Source: Ochrobactrum sp. RH2CCR150 (GTDB lineage Bacteria > Pseudomonadota > Alphaproteobacteria > Rhizobiales > Rhizobiaceae). From it: a DNA stretch of 64,000 bases. The notes under the pieces are model-generated. The model saw only the letters and a program-made list of their open reading frames with translations, was not told where the DNA came from and made no database searches. Each line of letters opens with the position of its first letter. Position 1 is the first letter of the stretch. The DNA is taken from positions 124,001 to 188,000 of the forward strand of contig JACGXE010000004.1 of NCBI GenBank assembly GCA_014138095.1, given 5' to 3'. The translations under genes and the position numbers were made by a program. Of this stretch, positions 14,961-23,496 are shown piece after piece.

Positions 14961-15764
14961 TTATTCGGCAGCGGCGCGATAAGCCGATTGCGGCAACACG
15001 AAGGGCACGCCGCGAGCGGGAGGCACCCCTACCCGCAATGCGCATTCATACACCCGCTCCAGCCGTTCATCGGTCAGCGCTTCTTGCGGCGTGCCGATAG
15101 TATCGAGCCTGCCCTGACACATGACCGCAATCCGGTCGGCAAACATGGCAGTCAGATTGAGATCATGCAGAATGGCGATCACGCCGCCGCCTTCGGCGGC
15201 AAAATCCCGCGCGATTTCCATCACGACAATCTGGTGTCTGATATCGAGGCTTGAAATCGGCTCATCGAGAAAGAGATAGCGCGCGGAGCCGTCAACGACC
15301 GGCTTCCAGACCTGGCACAGCACGCGGGCAAGTTGCACCCGTTGCTGTTCGCCGCCGGAAAGCTCCTGATAAAGCCTGCCGCCGAAGCCGCCAAGGTCCA
15401 CCCGCTGCAAGGCGAGATCGGGCAAGCCGCCCTCAAAATCGCGTGGCAAACCGCTGTAACCGCCGGTCAAACCGATACCGACGATCTCACGCACAGTGAA
15501 AGGAAAGGACAAAGCGCTGGCCTGCGGAAGCACCGCGCGGCGGGCGGCCATTTCCCATGGCTTGAAATCCGCGAACGACCGCCCGTCCAGAAGTGCCTCA
15601 CCCGTAAAAGGTACATCACCCGACAATGCCCGTAAGAGCGTCGTCTTGCCCGATCCGTTCGGGCCGACGATTGCGGTGATTTCACCGGCGCGCGCCGTGA
15701 AATCGATATTCTCGATGATCGACTTGCCTGAAAGACGAACGCTGAGTGACTTGGTTTCAATCAT
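14961..15764 (-). CDS. hmuV: Haem ABC transporter ATP-binding protein
   Basis: A 267-residue ABC ATPase that drives haem import with HmuU and HmuT. Walker A is GPNGSGKTT (near residue 35), the signature LSGGEQQRVQLARVL (near 145), and Walker B with YLFLDEPISSLD follows. The frame stays open upstream, but ATG 15764, seven bases after the hmuU stop, gives the normal N-terminus (MIETKSLSVRL). It is the last gene of the leftward hmuP-S-T-U-V cluster. Orthologues in Brucella are called BhuV. Confidence 0.93.
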   Translation of the reverse strand: MIETKSLSVRLSGKSIIENIDFTARAGEITAIVGPNGSGKTTLLRALSGDVPFTGEALLDGRSFADFKPWEMAARRAVLPQASALSFPFTVREIVGIGLTGGYSGLPRDFEGGLPDLALQRVDLGGFGGRLYQELSGGEQQRVQLARVLCQVWKPVVDGSARYLFLDEPISSLDIRHQIVVMEIARDFAAEGGGVIAILHDLNLTAMFADRIAVMCQGRLDTIGTPQEALTDERLERVYECALRVGVPPARGVPFVLPQSAYRAAAE

Positions 15765-15771
15765 GACGCCC

Positions 15772-16908
15772 TCACAGATCAAGAAGGCCGCGCTGACGCA
15801 GCAATATCCAGAGGAAGAATGGCGCGCCGCAGATGGCGGTGATAATGCCGATGGGCAGTTCCGCCGGTGCAACGATGGTGCGGCTGACCGCATCGGCGAG
15901 CAGAAGCAGAACAGCGCCCAGCAGTGCTGACGCGGGCAGAAGATAGCGATGATCCGGGCCGATGCTGAGACGCAGCATATGCGGCACCACGATACCGATA
16001 AAGCCAATACCGCCTGCGACAGCCACCGTCGCACCGGTGGCCGCAGCTACGGTCACGATGGCGACATTCTTGATGCGCTGCACCTGAATGCCGAGATGCC
16101 CGGCGGCGGCTTCGCCCAATGCAAGCGCGTTGAGACCACGCGCCAGAATCGGCGCTGCAATCAGCACCACGGCGATGATCGGCCCGGCTGCCACGATCTT
16201 GCTCCAGGTCGCACCTGCAAGCGAGCCAAGCCCCCAGAAAGTGAGATCCCGCAACTGGCGGTCATCGGCCATATAGACAAGAACGCCGGTTGCAGCTCCC
16301 GCCAGCGCGCCAAGTGCTATACCTGCCAAAAGCATGGTGGCAACTGAGGTGCGCCCGCGCCGGGTTGCGACCCGGTAGAGCAACAAGGTCGTGGCAAGGC
16401 CGCCGAAGAAGGCCGCCAAAGGTAGCGCATAGATGCCCAGAACTGCGATAACCGGCGCCAGAACGGTGCCACCCAGCACAATCATCGACACGGCACCAAG
16501 ACTTGCACCCGACGCGACGCCCACAAGACCGGGATCGGCCAGCGGATTGCGGAACAACCCCTGCATGACGGCACCGGACACGGCAAGCCCCGCACCGATC
16601 AGCATACCGAGGATGATACGCGGCAGGCGGATTTCCATGATGATCAGGTGATCCCGCTGGAACGTCTCCGCCCCCTCGCCGCTCACAAATCCACGCAGCA
16701 GCGTGAGAATGGATGCATCCGAAGCACCAGCCGTGAGGCTGAACAGAGCTGTTAGGCACAGCGCGACGCCGAGTGCGGCCAGAACGATGCGGGCGCGTTG
16801 CGTGCGATCTCCGGCCTTCTCGGTTGCGCCCGTGTTTTTCCGACTGTCTCCGGCTCGATGACGCATGGTGAAGGGCTCTCCGCCTGCCATACGACCTTGG
16901 CTGGTCAT
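15772..16908 (-). CDS. hmuU: Haem ABC transporter permease
   Basis: A FecCD-type permease of about 378 residues with roughly ten membrane helices; family motifs include GLFRNPLADPGLVGVASGA and VVPHMLRL. It forms the inner-membrane channel for haem delivered by HmuT. Several in-frame starts exist; ATG 16908 has GAGGA eight bases upstream, while 16923 and 16866 are alternatives. The first 40 residues are polar and arginine-rich before the first membrane helix. It lies 33 bases after hmuT. Confidence 0.9.
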   Translation of the reverse strand: MTSQGRMAGGEPFTMRHRAGDSRKNTGATEKAGDRTQRARIVLAALGVALCLTALFSLTAGASDASILTLLRGFVSGEGAETFQRDHLIIMEIRLPRIILGMLIGAGLAVSGAVMQGLFRNPLADPGLVGVASGASLGAVSMIVLGGTVLAPVIAVLGIYALPLAAFFGGLATTLLLYRVATRRGRTSVATMLLAGIALGALAGAATGVLVYMADDRQLRDLTFWGLGSLAGATWSKIVAAGPIIAVVLIAAPILARGLNALALGEAAAGHLGIQVQRIKNVAIVTVAAATGATVAVAGGIGFIGIVVPHMLRLSIGPDHRYLLPASALLGAVLLLLADAVSRTIVAPAELPIGIITAICGAPFFLWILLRQRGLLDL

Positions 16909-16940
16909 TTGCTTATTCCTCATTCGGATGCCTGATCCGA

Positions 16941-17831
16941 TTATTGTCCTGCTGGCGTATCGTAGAGTTTCGCCGACAGTTCACGAATGGCAGCGCCGGT
17001 ACGCGGGCCAAAGCCCAGCAGATAAAGCGCGTCCATGGCGACAACATTTTTGGAGCGTCCGGCAGGCGTACTGGCAATCGCTGGATTCTTCAGAAGGTCA
17101 GCCGGGCCGATGCCGTCGCCGCCGGTGTTCATCATCAAAATCATATCCGGAGCGGCTTTGCCGATGGCTTCATCGGTGAGCTGCTTGTAACCCGGATATT
17201 CGGTGATGACGTTCACACCGCCAGCAAGCTTGATCATGCCGTCAGCCGCCGTGCCGGTTCCAGACGCCATCAGGCGTCCGCCAGCCCCATTCAACACAAA
17301 CAACACGCGCTTGCGCTGTTCGTGCGCAGCAGCAGCCTTTTCGGCAGCCTGAAGATCACTGGCGATGCTATCCGCCAGCACCTTGGCTTTGTCTTCAAGA
17401 CCGAGCGCCTTGCCGACAGCCTCGATCTTCGCGATGACGCTTTCACCGGTGTAGTTTTCCGGCACGATAACCATCGGCACGGAGGCTTTCTTCAAAACCT
17501 CCAGCGTGTCCTGCGGACCGCTGCCCTGAATGAGCAGAATGCCCGTCGGATTGACCGACAGCACTCCCTCCGGTGCAAGCTGGCGCATGTAACCGACATC
17601 CGGCAAGGCTTCCGCAGCCGCCGGATAGGTGCTGGTCTGGTCGCGAGCAACGAGCATCTTTTCCGCGCCGAGCGCATAGACGATCTCCGTCAACGGTCCG
17701 CCGACAGAGACGATGCGTGACGTATCGGCAAACCGTTCAACGGTATCGGCACCGGCAATGCCGGCACCCAGTGACCAAGCCATAGCGGCGACAGCGACAA
17801 CGCGCGTGAAACGTGCTGAAATGACAGACAT
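16941..17831 (-). CDS. hmuT: Periplasmic haem-binding protein
   Basis: A 296-residue class III binding protein with a signal peptide (basic SARFTRVVAVAAMAW, cleavage near AGADT). TSRIVSVGGPLTEIVYALGA and the AAEALPDVGYMRQLAPEG stretch are typical of HmuT/BhuT proteins, which carry haem from the TonB-dependent receptor to HmuUV. ATG 17831 is preceded by AGGA and gives a normal signal peptide. The preceding hmuS stop is ten bases away, so they are co-transcribed. Confidence 0.92.
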   Translation of the reverse strand: MSVISARFTRVVAVAAMAWSLGAGIAGADTVERFADTSRIVSVGGPLTEIVYALGAEKMLVARDQTSTYPAAAEALPDVGYMRQLAPEGVLSVNPTGILLIQGSGPQDTLEVLKKASVPMVIVPENYTGESVIAKIEAVGKALGLEDKAKVLADSIASDLQAAEKAAAAHEQRKRVLFVLNGAGGRLMASGTGTAADGMIKLAGGVNVITEYPGYKQLTDEAIGKAAPDMILMMNTGGDGIGPADLLKNPAIASTPAGRSKNVVAMDALYLLGFGPRTGAAIRELSAKLYDTPAGQ

Positions 17832-17841
17832 GATGCGCGTC

Positions 17842-18918
17842 CTATGCAGCGGTCGACCGGGGAAGACGCGGCAGATTTTCGGCAATCATGCGCCAGTCGG
17901 CCAGTTCTGCCTCGCCTTCATGGCGCTCACCGAAGAACTGAACGATCAGTTCGCCATTGGCGTCATAAGCTTCCAGCGAGGTGACGTGACCGTCCTTGGT
18001 CGGCTTGCGCACAACCCACGCATCGGCAATATGATCGATACGAAGATGCATGTGGAACGTCGGATCGAGAACATTGAGCCATGGGCCCATCATCTTGATC
18101 TCATGGATCGGCCCGGTGTGGATCTGGATACAACCGCGATTGCCGACAAAGCACATGATCGGCAACTGCTGCTGTACGGCGTGATTCATCATTGCTTCCA
18201 CGGATGAAAGATCAACGCGCCACGCGAAATCCTGTCCGGCAAGATGCACGGCCTGATGGCGGTCCACGCCAAAATCCTTCAACAACCCCATGAACTGGTG
18301 CACATCGGTCAAGGCGCTCCAGCGCTCGCGGAAAGCATCGGTATCGACAAGCGCGACATTGGCCTTTGCACCTTTCGGCGCAATCGCAGTCGTTTCGATA
18401 GAACCCGACTGATCATCGAGCAGAAGTTCGGTGACGAGCGCTTCATATGCCTCAACATCGGATGCCGGACGCAGGTGAATCTTATGCACCGCTTCACCGG
18501 ATGCATCGAAGAACTGAAGGCTGCGACGCACTTCTTCGCCATCCTTCTTGCGAACGGCGAAACCGTGCACCCAATGCTTTGGGAAAATACGCAGGTCGAT
18601 CTGCTTTCCAAGCACGATCGAAGCATGAGGACCCCAAACGGCCTTTTCAAATGGTCCGATCTTTTCGTGCACGACGCTTTCATTGCGCGTCAGCGCCATA
18701 ACTTCGCCTAGGGTCGAAGCGCGGCTGAGCAAGGTCTCGACGTCCGCGCGAATGCGGCGGGCCGAAATGGCGGCATCGTCGCCGAGGCCACAATGGGCAG
18801 CAACGAAATCAGCTTCAGAAATACCGAGGCTTTGTGCGAAATCGCGTTCGCGCGCCTTCGGGTTGTCCGCCCGTGCCTGGAGAATCTGCTCTGGGGAGGG
18901 CTTGGAATGTTGCGTCAT
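17842..18918 (-). CDS. hmuS: Haemin-degrading / haem-trafficking protein
   Basis: A 358-residue protein of the HemS/ChuS/HmuS family with two repeated halves (about 10-180 and 190-350). Members bind haem in the cytoplasm and store, pass on or degrade it. Recognisable stretches are VMALTRNESVVHEKIGPFE and, in the second half, MCFVGNRGCIQIHTGPI with LDPTFHMHLR. It sits between hmuP and hmuT in the leftward operon, the usual position. BhuQ, encoded at 21809, is a separate haem oxygenase, so the cell may have two routes for handling haem. Confidence 0.93.
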   Translation of the reverse strand: MTQHSKPSPEQILQARADNPKARERDFAQSLGISEADFVAAHCGLGDDAAISARRIRADVETLLSRASTLGEVMALTRNESVVHEKIGPFEKAVWGPHASIVLGKQIDLRIFPKHWVHGFAVRKKDGEEVRRSLQFFDASGEAVHKIHLRPASDVEAYEALVTELLLDDQSGSIETTAIAPKGAKANVALVDTDAFRERWSALTDVHQFMGLLKDFGVDRHQAVHLAGQDFAWRVDLSSVEAMMNHAVQQQLPIMCFVGNRGCIQIHTGPIHEIKMMGPWLNVLDPTFHMHLRIDHIADAWVVRKPTKDGHVTSLEAYDANGELIVQFFGERHEGEAELADWRMIAENLPRLPRSTAA

Positions 18919-18929
18919 GAGAGTCGTGC

Positions 18930-19202
18930 CTACTTGTTCAAAATGAGCTTGCCTTGGCGGGTAATCTTGAGGCGATAAAGCGATCCGCCATGCTCTATCC
19001 CTACCTCGCGGGAGCCGTCGAAAAGTTCGCGGCTGCCATAAGTCTTGATCTGCGCTTCTTTCAGGGTTGCGCGAATCGTGGGCGCGGTGCGCTCACCGGT
19101 GTTTTCGATCGCCGGACCGTCGATCATGCGGTTGGCAGAACGGTCGGCGGCGTGCCCGCGGGGCAAACGCACTTGCATGTCTATATGAATACGCCTGTTC
19201 AT
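18930..19202 (-). CDS. hmuP: HemP/HmuP family haem uptake protein
   Basis: A 90-residue protein whose C-terminal 40 residues (GSREVGIEHGGSLYRLKI, then TRQGKLILNK) are the HemP/HmuP domain. In Bradyrhizobium, HmuP is a co-activator needed with Irr for haem receptor transcription. The N-terminal 45 residues are arginine-rich and longer than in many HemP proteins. ATG 19202 has AGGCAGGAAA directly upstream. It is the first gene of the leftward haem operon and faces bhuA across the intergenic region. Confidence 0.88.
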   Translation of the reverse strand: MNRRIHIDMQVRLPRGHAADRSANRMIDGPAIENTGERTAPTIRATLKEAQIKTYGSRELFDGSREVGIEHGGSLYRLKITRQGKLILNK

Positions 19203-19292
19203 TTTCCTGCCTGCCTTTGACTTAAAAGCTTCGCTGGGAAGCCACGTTTTTCACAAAACGATATCCGTCTGTTAGTGACGAAATTGATTTGT

Positions 19293-19307
19293 TGACATCG
19301 TTAGTCA
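19293..19307. promoter_or_regulatory. RirA-type iron-responsive operator (IRO)
   Basis: TGACATCGTTAGTCA matches TGA-N9-TCA exactly. It overlaps a TTGACA -35-like hexamer (19292-19297), so RirA bound here could block transcription. Confidence 0.65.
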
Positions 19308-19417
19308 TGTTTACTAATCACTGCATTACTGGATTAATCGAGTCAAGTTTAAATCTCGCCCTTCCAGCGCAAGCCACGAAGAATTTGTCTTCGCCAGCCA
19401 GCCCAGCCGCTTCCATG

Positions 19418-19434
19418 TTGGAAGCATTCTAAAC
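19418..19434. promoter_or_regulatory. Irr-type box upstream of bhuA
   Basis: TTGGAAGCATTCTAAAC keeps the second half of the Irr box (TTCTAAA) intact, with two changes in the first half. It lies about 75 bases before the bhuA start. Irr is required for normal bhuA expression in Brucella abortus, which fits this site. Confidence 0.55.
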
Positions 19435-19505
19435 AATTGAATTCTTAGGCTTTCCTGCCGGGACTCAGGCCGGTGGGGGCACACTTGCGCAGAGGAAATA
19501 CAGCA

Positions 19506-21563
19506 ATGCGGGCGACTGGTGGGGTACACAAGCGTTCATTCCTGGCGAGCAGCGGGCTCGCCGTCATTCTTGTCGCGATGGCATCGCAGTCACTCGCGCA
19601 GGAGCAGAAAGCAGCCGAGAGCGAAAACGACGTCAAGCTGAAGACGATCACCATCAAGAGCGATGGTGCAAAAGGCGATGCGACCTACAATACGCCCGCC
19701 GCAGTCAGCACCGTTTCCAGCGAAGAGCTTCGCCGCAACGGCGATGTGAAGCTGGACGATGTGCTGCGCGACAAGCCGGGCGTCTTCACTCGCATGAATG
19801 GCTCCCAGCCGGGTGTTGCCGTCAATATTCGTGGCTTTGAAGGTTCCGGACGCGTCAACATGATGGTCGACGGTGTTCGCCAGAACTTCCGCTTCACCGG
19901 CCATGAAGCGCAGGGCTTCACCTATGTCGATCCGAACCTTCTCGCCGATATCGACATTTCGCGCGGCGCAGTAACCGGCACGGGTGGCGGCGCGCTTGCG
20001 GGCAGCGTCAATTTCCGCACGCTCGGCGTGGATGACATCGTCCGTCAGGGCCAGCAATATGGTGTGCTCGGGCGCGCTTCCTGGGGCAGCAATGGCGTCG
20101 GTTTCTCTGAAATGCTGGCTGCCGGTGCACGCGTCAATTCTATGGGCGTTGCCGCAGCCATCAGCCGCCGCGATTCCAAGAACTACAAGGATGGCGATGG
20201 TGTCGAGCAGCCGGACACCGGACAGGAACTGACCTCCGGTCTCGTCAAGACCGAGTTTGGTTTCGGCGAAGATCACAAGCTGTCGCTTGGCGGTGTTTTC
20301 TACAACAACGACTTTGGCGCCAATTCCTACGATCAGAACGTCAAGAACAAGACGTTCACGGCGAATTACAGCTATAATCCGTCGGATAACGACCTGATCG
20401 ACCTGCATGTCAACGCTTACTACAACCGCCTCGACATGACCTATTACAACAGCCTGTCCACGGGCCTTCCGGGCAGCGCGACAGGCCGTAGCATCACCGA
20501 CAAGGGCTATGGTTTCGACATTTCGAACACATCGCGCTTCAATGTCGGCGAAGTCGGCGTCAAGTGGAACTACGGTGTCGAATATTTCCGCGACAATATT
20601 TCGGGCGACAATTCCGGCGTCAATCCAGTCGATGGACGCAGCAGCAACGGCGCAGTCTTCTCTGAAACCACCTTCAGCTATGGCATTGTCGACCTGATCG
20701 CCGGCCTGCGCTACGACTTCTTCAAAACGTCGGGCAGCGCCGACACCGGACTGGCTGGCTTTGGCGAAAATGGCGTCTATGACGTCGATATTTCCAAGCA
20801 ACGTCTTGATCCGAAAATCACGCTGGCGATCAACGCGACCGACTGGTTGCAGCCATATGTGACCTATTCCCAGAGCATGCGTTCGCCAACGCTGCAGGAA
20901 ACCATGCTGGGCGGCAACCATCCCGGCTCGACAAGCGTCAGCTTCCTGCCGAACCCTACCCTTTCGCCTGAAACCCAGAAGGGTTGGGAAATCGGCGTTA
21001 ACGTCAAGAAGGACGATCTGTTCCTTGCCGGAGATTCGCTGCGCCTGAAGGCCGATTATTACGACATGGACGTCGAAGACTACATCACGTCCACGTTCAA
21101 CCCGACTTATCGCAAGTACCAGTTCGTCAATGTCGACGGCACCTCGCAGGTACGCGGCTTCGAACTGGAAGCAATGTATGATGCGGGCATGGCCTTCGGC
21201 GGCATCGCCTACACCCACTCCAAGTCGGATCTGCCAGCGCAGACCCCGGGTCTCGGTGCCGGGCAGTATATGCCCGACGACGTATTTTCGGTTAGCGGCG
21301 GTGCGCGCTTCCTTGAGCGCAAGCTGACGGTTGGCGGTCGCTACTCCTATGTTTCGGGCGGCGATACGGTCGGTTACACCGGCGTTACCCAGTCCGACAG
21401 CTATGGTCTCGTGGACGTGTTCGCCAATTACAAGTTCACCGACAACGTGGATCTGACGCTGAAGGTCAACAACCTGTTTGACAAGAGCTACACGCCATTC
21501 CTGAGCACGTCGGGTTCTGGTCAGGGACGTACGTTCCTCGTGGCGACACAGTTCCAGTTCTGA
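19506..21563 (+). CDS. bhuA: TonB-dependent haem receptor BhuA
   Basis: A 685-residue outer-membrane haem receptor. After a long signal peptide (ending near QSLAQ) there is a TonB-box-like stretch (KTITIKS), a plug domain (about 45-165, with NIRGFEGSGRVNMMVDGVRQ) and a beta-barrel ending in phenylalanine (VATQFQF). RSPTLQE and PNPTLSPETQKGWEIG correspond to the FRAP/NPNL haem-receptor motifs in the barrel. ATG 19506 has GAGGAA upstream; an earlier in-frame start at 19473 does not. It works with HmuTUV, transcribed divergently, and sits behind RirA and Irr sites. Confidence 0.93.
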   Translation: MRATGGVHKRSFLASSGLAVILVAMASQSLAQEQKAAESENDVKLKTITIKSDGAKGDATYNTPAAVSTVSSEELRRNGDVKLDDVLRDKPGVFTRMNGSQPGVAVNIRGFEGSGRVNMMVDGVRQNFRFTGHEAQGFTYVDPNLLADIDISRGAVTGTGGGALAGSVNFRTLGVDDIVRQGQQYGVLGRASWGSNGVGFSEMLAAGARVNSMGVAAAISRRDSKNYKDGDGVEQPDTGQELTSGLVKTEFGFGEDHKLSLGGVFYNNDFGANSYDQNVKNKTFTANYSYNPSDNDLIDLHVNAYYNRLDMTYYNSLSTGLPGSATGRSITDKGYGFDISNTSRFNVGEVGVKWNYGVEYFRDNISGDNSGVNPVDGRSSNGAVFSETTFSYGIVDLIAGLRYDFFKTSGSADTGLAGFGENGVYDVDISKQRLDPKITLAINATDWLQPYVTYSQSMRSPTLQETMLGGNHPGSTSVSFLPNPTLSPETQKGWEIGVNVKKDDLFLAGDSLRLKADYYDMDVEDYITSTFNPTYRKYQFVNVDGTSQVRGFELEAMYDAGMAFGGIAYTHSKSDLPAQTPGLGAGQYMPDDVFSVSGGARFLERKLTVGGRYSYVSGGDTVGYTGVTQSDSYGLVDVFANYKFTDNVDLTLKVNNLFDKSYTPFLSTSGSGQGRTFLVATQFQF

Positions 21564-21808
21564 TCCGAGACAATCGCCCGGACGCACCCTTCTCGTGTGC
21601 CCGGGACATGATCTAACCGTCGCATCTTTGAAGGCTGGCCAACCTCTGACCGCGGCTGCGGCCTTCTGATCCCGAGATGTGACGCGGCGCGTGCGGCCCT
21701 ACCACCGCACGCGCCGGAAATTCGAATTCAGGTTTCTGGCCATGCAAACCAGAAAAACCGCTATAGTCGATCGAAAGCCAGTCCAAACCCAATGGAAAAG
21801 GATGAGCC

Positions 21809-22123
21809 ATGTTCATAGCCATGAATCGCTTCAAGGTACGCGTCGGCAGCGAAGCCGATTTCGAAGCCGTCTGGAAAAACCGCGATTCCACGCTTTCCGA
21901 GCTTCCGGGCTTCGAAACGTTCCACCTGCTGCGCGGCACGACCAATGAAGAGGAAGGTTATACGCTGTATGCTTCCCATACGGTCTGGCGCAGCCGTGAC
22001 GATTTCACCTTCTGGACCAAGTCTGAACAGTTCCGTGATGCGCATCGCAATGCCGGAACCAACAAGCCGCTTTATCTCGGACCGCCGCAGTTTGAAGGCT
22101 TCAACGCCGTCGAAGGCGCATAA
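21809..22123 (+). CDS. bhuQ: Haem oxygenase, BhuQ/HmuQ (ABM fold)
   Basis: A 104-residue single-domain protein of the antibiotic-biosynthesis-monooxygenase fold (MFIAMNRFKVRVGSEADFEAVW, then LPGFETFHLLRG). This pattern matches the HmuQ/BhuQ haem oxygenases of Bradyrhizobium and Brucella, which open the porphyrin ring and release iron in the cytoplasm. Candidate haem ligand is the histidine in GFETFHLLRG or the later SHTVWRS. ATG 21809 has AAGGA upstream. It lies about 245 bases after bhuA and probably has its own promoter. Confidence 0.88.
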   Translation: MFIAMNRFKVRVGSEADFEAVWKNRDSTLSELPGFETFHLLRGTTNEEEGYTLYASHTVWRSRDDFTFWTKSEQFRDAHRNAGTNKPLYLGPPQFEGFNAVEGA

Positions 22124-22255
22124 GTCACTGTCTCGCCCACCTTTTCCACAAGGTGCGGCGAAATGGCACATCTTCTGTCGGTGACGCTTTCACATCGTTG
22201 CCGACAGAGCATTTAATTAGCCAATTCATGTTTAAACATGGGTAGTTAACTCATA

Positions 22256-22272
22256 TTTAGAATAATTCTAAG
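22256..22272. promoter_or_regulatory. Irr-type box, near-perfect, upstream of bfd-bfr
   Basis: TTTAGAATAATTCTAAG agrees with TTTAGAA-N3-TTCTAAA except for the last base. Irr represses iron-storage genes when iron is low, which fits a bacterioferritin operon. Confidence 0.72.
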
Positions 22273-22281
22273 TTATTGTTT

Positions 22282-22298
22282 TTTAGAACATTTCAAAA
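22282..22298. promoter_or_regulatory. Second, weaker Irr-type box
   Basis: TTTAGAACATTTCAAAA keeps the first half-site and two-thirds of the second. Its centre is 26 bases from that of the stronger box, so the two could bind Irr in tandem. Confidence 0.4.
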
Positions 22299-22581
22299 AC
22301 ATAGAAATTGACAGATACCCTGCTTCCCAGCCATAACCTGACCTAGTTTGGTGAGTTTAATAGACCACCTAAATAGACCTTTAATGTTCGGGCCTTTAAC
22401 CCTTGCAATTGGAGGAACCATTGTCCGGTTCATCTTGGCCTTGCGCCACCAGTAAAATAACGCTGCGCGTTTCCAGCAGCCATCTCGAAGTAGAAGTACC
22501 GGGCAATCAGGTAGACTTCCTCCATTTTTCGCATTCCGCGTCAGGTTTTTACTGCTGTAACGGCATGGGAGTATCCGTCTC

Positions 22582-22893
22582 ATGCTAGTTTGCAGCTGTA
22601 ACGTCATTACAGATAAGGATATCGAAGCAGTTGTGATCGAACTTCTTGATCAGGACTGCTGGCAGCTTATCGTTCCCGGCACCGTCTATAATGCCATGTC
22701 CAAGCGCGGCCGCTGCTGCGGCTGCTTCCCAAACGTCGTAGAAACGATCATAAGGGTGACTGAAGAGTATCATCTTCGTCACAACCAAATGGACGAAAAC
22801 GTCATCCAGTTCATGGATCGTGTACGTTCTCTACGCGACAAATTCGGGAGTTCATGGAATGAAAGGCGAACCAAAGGTCATCGAGCGGCTTAA
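22582..22893 (+). CDS. bfd: Bacterioferritin-associated ferredoxin
   Basis: A 103-residue (2Fe-2S) Bfd-type protein. Cluster ligands are C4 and C6 (LVCSCNVIT) and C45 and C48 (RCCGCFP), matching the CxC...CxxC pattern. Bfd reduces the haem of bacterioferritin and so releases stored iron. The C-terminal 50 residues exceed the 64-residue E. coli protein and are polar. The gene overlaps bfr by 35 bases, which couples storage and release. Confidence 0.88.
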   Translation: MLVCSCNVITDKDIEAVVIELLDQDCWQLIVPGTVYNAMSKRGRCCGCFPNVVETIIRVTEEYHLRHNQMDENVIQFMDRVRSLRDKFGSSWNERRTKGHRAA

Positions 22894-23344
22894 CGAGGCT
22901 CTGTTTCTTGAGCTCGGTGCCGTCAACCAGTATTGGCTGCACTACCGCCTGCTGAACGACTGGGGTTTCACGCGTCTTGCCAAGAAAGAGCGTGAAGAAT
23001 CCATCGAAGAGATGCATCACGCTGACAAGATCATCGACCGCATCATCTTCCTCGAAGGTCACCCAAACCTGCAGACTCTCGCACCACTGCGCATCGGCCA
23101 GAACGTCAAGGAAGTTCTGGAAGCCGATCTTGCTGGCGAGTATGACGCCCGCGCTTCCTACAAGAAGTCGCGCGAAATCTGCGACGAGCTCGGCGATTAC
23201 GTTTCCAAGCAGCTTTTTGACGAGCTTCTGGCAGACGAAGAAGGCCACATCGACTTCCTCGAAACCCAGCTCGACCTGCTGGCGAAAATCGGTGAAGAGC
23301 GCTACGGCCAGCTGAACGCAGCTCCTGCGGACGCAGCCGAATAA
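22859..23344 (+). CDS. bfr: Bacterioferritin
   Basis: A 161-residue bacterioferritin that stores iron in a 24-subunit haem-containing shell. All ferroxidase residues are at their canonical positions: E18, E51, H54, E94, E127 and H130; M52 is the haem ligand. I chose ATG 22859 ([15 protein letters not shown]), with GGGAG eight bases upstream, over an in-frame start at 22820. It overlaps bfd and is followed by a strong terminator. Confidence 0.97.
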   Translation: MKGEPKVIERLNEALFLELGAVNQYWLHYRLLNDWGFTRLAKKEREESIEEMHHADKIIDRIIFLEGHPNLQTLAPLRIGQNVKEVLEADLAGEYDARASYKKSREICDELGDYVSKQLFDELLADEEGHIDFLETQLDLLAKIGEERYGQLNAAPADAAE

Positions 23345-23366
23345 GCCTGTTTTTCCAGGTACTCCG

Positions 23367-23396
23367 AAGCCGGGACCTCCAGTCCCGGCTTTTTTA
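23367..23396 (+). terminator. Rho-independent terminator after bfr
   Basis: AAGCCGGGAC (23367-23376) pairs with GTCCCGGCTT (23382-23391), followed by TTTTTATT. Confidence 0.85.
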
Positions 23397-23496
23397 TTGC
23401 CGCCATGCGGCAACCACGCCCGGCATCCAAGCTTTACCTTGGCCCCTTTCTCGTGGTATTGCGCGCGCAATTTCCGAAATTTGCAAGGTTCCCCCA

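Larger units (their letters stand above)
19203..19505. promoter_or_regulatory. Divergent promoter region hmuP / bhuA
   Basis: This 303-base region has no gene. It drives the haem transporter leftward and the receptor rightward, and contains one RirA-type operator and one Irr-type box, listed separately. Confidence 0.6.
22124..22581. promoter_or_regulatory. Control region of bfd-bfr
   Basis: A region of 458 bases without a gene. It holds two Irr-type boxes (listed separately) and a TTGACA at 22308-22313 with a weak CATAAC about 17 bases on, giving a long leader before bfd. A short frame at 22403-22588 is not convincing. Confidence 0.5.

Noticed and set aside
19590-21587. 665-codon open frame antisense to bhuA
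   Set aside because: A GC-rich codon shadow of a well-identified gene; no ribosome site or family features.
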